A stretch of DNA of 64,000 nt, from NCBI GenBank assembly GCA_903899985.1, contig CAIULL010000113.1:1-64000 (forward strand), in the 5' to 3' direction. The stretch comes from an uncultured Schlesneria sp. Its GTDB lineage: Bacteria; Planctomycetota; Planctomycetia; Planctomycetales; Planctomycetaceae. The first letter of the stretch is position 1; every line of letters starts with the position of its first letter. This document shows positions 58,990 to 64,000 of the stretch, piece by piece. Made by a program: the position numbers and the translations under genes. The notes beneath the pieces are model-generated. The model did no database searches, was not told the origin of the DNA, and saw nothing but the letters and a program-made list of their open reading frames with translations.

Positions 58990-60089
58990 CAATGGCACTC
59001 CGCCTCGACTCGTTGTTCCAGTTCCGAAAGATCAATCATAGGGCACGCCGAGCCGCGCGTCATCGCTTCCAGAGACGTCGGATCTTTAAAAGCGGAACCG
59101 CTGATGATGCAGACAATATTGGCGTTTGGGTCAAGCTGACCGGCTCGAGCCGCCTGCAATACACCGGCCACGGCAGACGAACCAGCCGGTTCGGCGAAGA
59201 GACCCTCTTCCCTGGCCAGTCTCGACTGGATTTCGAATACAGATTCATCCGAAACGAGGTGCCCGGTTCCACCACTTTCCCGACAGGCCTTGATCACTTC
59301 ATTGGCGTCAATGACCTGAGGAACCTGAAGTCCACTGATCCGGGTCGTGCAGTCGACGTTACGTCCAACAATCGCCCCCGACTTCAATGGTCCTGAAATG
59401 GTGTCGTTCCCCTCGGGCTGAACACATTCGACGCGCGGAAGTCGTTCGATCTTGCCCGCATTCAGCAGTTGGTTGAACCCGCGAGCGATCGCCAGAACAA
59501 AACCACCACCGCCAGCCATACAGAAAACATGGTCGATCGGTTCCGTGATTTGTTCAATCAATTCATGCGAAATTCCGCAGACGCCGGACATGCCGACCGG
59601 GGAATAGGCAAAGGCACTGATCTGCATTTGAGCCTGCGGCCGAGCGCTAAGTTGCCTTAAACACTCAACGACACGATCAGAAGTCCGGCTGTCGACCCCG
59701 AAGTTACGGATACGATACAGTTTCGCGCCATACGCCAGCATTTGCCTTAACTTTCCTTCCGGCGCTTTTTCGACGATCGCAATCTCACAGGTGATTCCCG
59801 CCAGGGCACAATAGGCGGCAAGTGCGGCACCAGTATTTCCGCTGGACGTGGCAATACATTCGGTCTTGCCATTTGCCACCATGTCTGAGATCGCCGCGCA
59901 GGCGAACCGATCCTTGTAAGAACCGGTCGGATTCGTGAACTCCAGCTTAAAGAAAAGATTCTTCAGGCCGACACTGGGTCCCAATCGCCGAGACCGCACG
60001 AGCGGCGTTCCCCCTTCGCCGAGCGTCAGTCGCGCCGAGGAAGGGATCGGATCAATCCACTCTGCAAACCGCCAGATTCCTTGATTCAT
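58989..60089 (-). CDS. Threonine synthase-like PLP enzyme
   Basis: A 366-residue fold type II PLP enzyme. The PLP lysine is K59 in NPTGSYKDR, phosphate is bound by SSGNTGAA, and GGGGFVLAIARGF is the second glycine-rich loop. It resembles threonine synthase (O-phosphohomoserine to threonine). The gene stop overlaps the PSD1 ATG (TGATG), which couples translation of unrelated functions. The substrate could differ from that of a housekeeping thrC; the neighbourhood does not settle it. Confidence 0.85.
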   Translation of the reverse strand: MNQGIWRFAEWIDPIPSSARLTLGEGGTPLVRSRRLGPSVGLKNLFFKLEFTNPTGSYKDRFACAAISDMVANGKTECIATSSGNTGAALAAYCALAGITCEIAIVEKAPEGKLRQMLAYGAKLYRIRNFGVDSRTSDRVVECLRQLSARPQAQMQISAFAYSPVGMSGVCGISHELIEQITEPIDHVFCMAGGGGFVLAIARGFNQLLNAGKIERLPRVECVQPEGNDTISGPLKSGAIVGRNVDCTTRISGLQVPQVIDANEVIKACRESGGTGHLVSDESVFEIQSRLAREEGLFAEPAGSSAVAGVLQAARAGQLDPNANIVCIISGSAFKDPTSLEAMTRGSACPMIDLSELEQRVEAECH

Positions 60090-60619
60090 TTCGGTATCCT
60101 GTTATCGATCGTTGCGTGAACGTAGGAGATCCTTAGTCCCGAGCGGCTCAACGGTGTTTATACATGATCGCCTGGTTGATCGTGCAAGGTTGCGCCCCGT
60201 TCGAGACCGCTTTTCACCCTAAAACCCTGCTCGAGCTTTTGGCCATCAACTGTAGTCGGCAACATCCATTCCAAGAGGAATTGTTCAAAGACACGCGGCT
60301 AAAATGGTTCATTCGACGAATGAGTCCCTTGAAAATTGTCCCATCGGTCCTGTTCGTCTCATAAGTCTCATGAAGAACGACACCTGCGGAAAAGCGAACC
60401 ACCGACCGAATTGCCGTCACCGATGCCGCTGTCTTTGTTAAGAAACGGCTTAAACGGGTGACCGTCGCTTGATTTCGGTCTGTCAGTACGACAAGAATAG
60501 CCTGCCCGTACAAAATCTCGGTATCTGTTGTCGGTCGACCGGGCGGGCGGGACGTCGTCACGTCTGTGGTCGATCGACTGTTCGCGAATTGCCATTTCAC
60601 TTCAGGGAATCTACGAGTC
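60090..60619. other. Intergenic upstream of Hsp70
   Basis: About 530 bp without a gene. A 175-codon minus-strand frame (60214-60741) overlaps the Hsp70 start and has no domain, so it is not called. I looked for a CIRCE element (TTAGCACTC inverted) and found none. Confidence 0.5.
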
Positions 60620-62197
<1,578 letters not shown>

Positions 62198-62221
62198 CAC
62201 CAAAAACAGGAGGTTTTCCCG

Positions 62222-63271
62222 GTGGCAATCGACGTTTACAAAGAGTGGCTGGGCATTCCGGAAGATCAGCGTCCGCCGAATCATTATCAACTTCTCCGCC
62301 TCGTTCAGTTCGAGGACGATGTCGATAAGATTCGGAAGTACTACAAAAAGTTGAATACGCACGTCCGCAAGTTTGCGTCCGGAACGTATTCGAACGAGTC
62401 ACAGACGTTGCTCAACGAGCTTGCCAAAGCGATGTTGTGCCTGACGGACGACGAATTAAAGCAGGATTACGACCGAAGTCTCGGTCGCGTGATCGACGAC
62501 CGGGACGAATCCGGTCGTCGACCGATGACGTCTTACCTTCAAGATGAAAAGGTGATTACGTCCGACCAGGCCAAAGAGGCGAAGGCTCACGCCGATCGGA
62601 CTGGACTTTCAGTTCGTGACGCGATCGTGCAGCTCAAGTACGTGGACCAGGAGGTTGCGGCACGAGCCTACGCCAACGAAATCGGTCGCTCGTATGTTGA
62701 TCTGGCGGATATCGTTCCTGAAAACGACGCATTGGACATGTTGCCAAAAAACGTCGTTCGGCGCCATAACTGCCTTCCACTATTTATCGATGAAAATGCG
62801 GTCGTCGTTGCCTGTGCTGATGAACCCGATTCCGAGCTGGAAGACGAGGTTCGACTCAGGTTCCAGAAACCAATTCGCCCGGTGATTGCTTCAGGCAAGT
62901 CGATCAATCAGGCGATTGCTGCGAATTATGCCGAAGGGATGCGTAAAGAAGTCACCGCTCCCACGAAAGGCTCCAGCAAAGCGGGAGGCAGCAAAGCGGG
63001 GGGCAAGAAAGCGGCCAGTACGCAGCAGAAGGCCGAGGCGGTTGTCCAGCTCAGCGACGCCGAAAAAGCTCAGCGAAAACAGCTGGGAATGATCTTTATG
63101 TGCTGGGCATTCGCCATCCCGGTGGCGCTGGATAACCTCGTCCTGTGGGACATGGTCTATCGGAAATTCATGCCACGAGTCTTTCAGTATTTCCCCTATT
63201 TTACAACGATCTTGATTGGCATTCCGTTGTTGATCCTGTTCTACAACACGTACGTTAAAGACAAGAAATGA
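62222..63271 (+). CDS. Membrane J-like + MshEN-like protein
   Basis: A 349-residue protein. Residues about 1-90 form a J-like helical domain (HYQLLRLVQFEDDVDKIRKYYKKLN) without the HPD motif, the planctomycete form. Residues about 100-240 match an MshEN (GspE N-terminal) domain (DEKVITSDQAKEAKAHADRTGLS; LPKNVVRRHNCLPLFIDENAV), which in other proteins binds c-di-GMP or nucleotides. A charged Lys/Ser linker follows, with two C-terminal membrane helices (IFMCWAFAIPVALDNLVLW and TTILIGIPLLILFYNTYV). The start is GTG at 62222 with GGAGG eight bases upstream. Lies 24 bp after the Hsp70 stop; operon very likely. Confidence 0.82.
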   Translation: MAIDVYKEWLGIPEDQRPPNHYQLLRLVQFEDDVDKIRKYYKKLNTHVRKFASGTYSNESQTLLNELAKAMLCLTDDELKQDYDRSLGRVIDDRDESGRRPMTSYLQDEKVITSDQAKEAKAHADRTGLSVRDAIVQLKYVDQEVAARAYANEIGRSYVDLADIVPENDALDMLPKNVVRRHNCLPLFIDENAVVVACADEPDSELEDEVRLRFQKPIRPVIASGKSINQAIAANYAEGMRKEVTAPTKGSSKAGGSKAGGKKAASTQQKAEAVVQLSDAEKAQRKQLGMIFMCWAFAIPVALDNLVLWDMVYRKFMPRVFQYFPYFTTILIGIPLLILFYNTYVKDKK

Positions 63272-63278
63272 CTCGTGC

Positions 63279-63308
63279 CACTGCTTGATCGTACTCGATC
63301 AAGCAGTG
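63279..63308. terminator. 13-bp perfect hairpin after J-like gene
   Basis: CACTGCTTGATCG (63279-63291) pairs with 63296-63308 around TACT, eight bases after the stop. There is no T-run, but the stem strength and position suit transcription ending or RNA 3' protection. Confidence 0.65.
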
Positions 63309-63413
63309 CTCTTCGCCATTGTGACACGCAGCAGAATTCACTGCGTCGAATAAGACTCTGATGCAGTGGCACACCAGGTCGGTCACGTTTTTAAAAGTCC
63401 GTGCTGGATCGGG

Positions 63414-64000
63414 TCAGGTGACCGGCCAGTCCCAGAGAGCGATCCGACAGTCGGGCCGGCGGACCATCACAGCGGCCGCATGATTTTCACCGATGTTCAA
63501 CGATTGTGTCGTCCATTGGATCGGCTCATCGGGTTGCCCGTCGACATGGCAAAGCGAGGCGGGTTGGTCGGGATCGATGGCAACGCAGAAACTGGAGAGC
63601 GAGAGTGACAAACCGTCTCCTTTCGCTTTGATATAGGCTTCTTTACAGGTCCAGCAGCGATAGAACCCGTGTAACTGCTTTTCCGGTGGCAGGCTTTTCA
63701 ATTCGCTCGCTTCGAGCGGTGCAAAAAAGCGTTCCGCCAGCTGCAGGAATTTGACGGTCGGATCAAATTCTTCGACATCAATTCCGACAGGTGCTCCGAC
63801 TGAAATCGCAATTAATCCAATCGTCCCGGAGTGCGAAACATTGAATTCAATTTGAGGAACAGACGAGTTCAAGTCTTGCAACGAGAGTTCCGGTTTGCCG
63901 CGACTTCCATATTGAAATGACAGGGCATTCGGCGCCACGCCATAGGCCGTACCTAAGATCTGTTTTAGCGTGGCTCGACAGATGACGAACTGTCGTCGTG
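63414..64000 (-). CDS. 4'-phosphopantetheinyl transferase, partial
   Basis: An Sfp-type phosphopantetheinyl transferase that moves the CoA arm onto carrier proteins. The reading frame runs open from 63938 through the window edge (RRQFVICRATLKQILG), so the N-terminus lies outside. Visible motifs are IEFNVSHSG, VGIDVEEFD (Mg site), and WTCKEAYIKAKGDGLS (catalytic W/KEA). It could serve a polyketide, peptide or fatty-acid carrier; nothing in the window shows which. An internal GTG (63938) is not a likely start. Confidence 0.88.
   Translation of the reverse strand, partial: RRQFVICRATLKQILGTAYGVAPNALSFQYGSRGKPELSLQDLNSSVPQIEFNVSHSGTIGLIAISVGAPVGIDVEEFDPTVKFLQLAERFFAPLEASELKSLPPEKQLHGFYRCWTCKEAYIKAKGDGLSLSLSSFCVAIDPDQPASLCHVDGQPDEPIQWTTQSLNIGENHAAAVMVRRPDCRIALWDWPVT

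Noticed and set aside
60090-60619. CIRCE element for the Hsp70 operon
   Set aside because: No TTAGCACTC inverted repeat was found.

Overview
The window looks like the chromosome of a Planctomycetota bacterium, probably order Planctomycetales. The signs are two DUF1501/PSD1 (DUF1549-DUF1553, CxxCH) gene pairs, a 1279-residue PVC-type dehydrogenase/HEAT/cytochrome c protein, PEP-CTERM secreted proteins, J-like domains without HPD, and many paralog-type esterases with export signals. No rRNA, tRNA, insertion sequence, prophage or CRISPR array was found.

Layout. 1-657: no gene, with inverted and direct repeats. 657-5335 (+): an alpha/beta hydrolase, a tight GntR/UTRA regulator - Gfo/Idh/MocA oxidoreductase - deoC group, and a J-domain protein with LRR-like repeats. 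5451-14447 (-): a secreted esterase, a nucleotidyltransferase-like protein, the first PSD1-DUF1501 pair, and two exported proteins. 15248-21246 (+): an enlarged FlgI-like protein and smc, separated by a tandem 53/54-bp duplication. 21379-23391 (-): two tandem PEP-CTERM paralogs. 23392-24891: a gene-poor stretch. 24892-28849: a 56-aa protein, an acidic-tailed protein behind an attenuator-like leader, a BON-domain protein, a lipoprotein and a 7Fe ferredoxin.

29200-36653 carries a membrane-anchored beta-sandwich protein, an EF-hand esterase, a DUF1801 protein and the large PVC-type dehydrogenase. 36941-41145 (-) holds a TPR array, a long coiled-coil protein and thioredoxin. 41272-48739 (-) is mostly housekeeping: ilvD, an OmpH/Skp-like chaperone, a small ABM-domain protein, pheS, rplT, rpmI, infC (probably with an AUC start), a FliM-like protein and proA. 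48970-51426 is small and accessory-looking: a DUF2007/zinc-ribbon protein, a membrane-protein pseudogene with two in-frame stops, a VapBC-like pair and a LOG-family enzyme. 51506-60089 (-) has a large glycoside-hydrolase-like protein and a threonine synthase-like - PSD1 - DUF1501 run. 60620-63271 (+) encodes a lid-less Hsp70 followed by a membrane protein joining a J-like domain to an MshEN-like domain. The window ends inside a Sfp-type phosphopantetheinyl transferase.

The best candidates for new biology are the lid-less Hsp70 / membrane J-like-MshEN pair, the duplicated smc leader with its 24-codon upstream ORF, the attenuator-like leader of the acidic-tailed protein, and the stand-alone enlarged FlgI-like protein. 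Start codons and functions were judged by reading only; no database or structure search was run.
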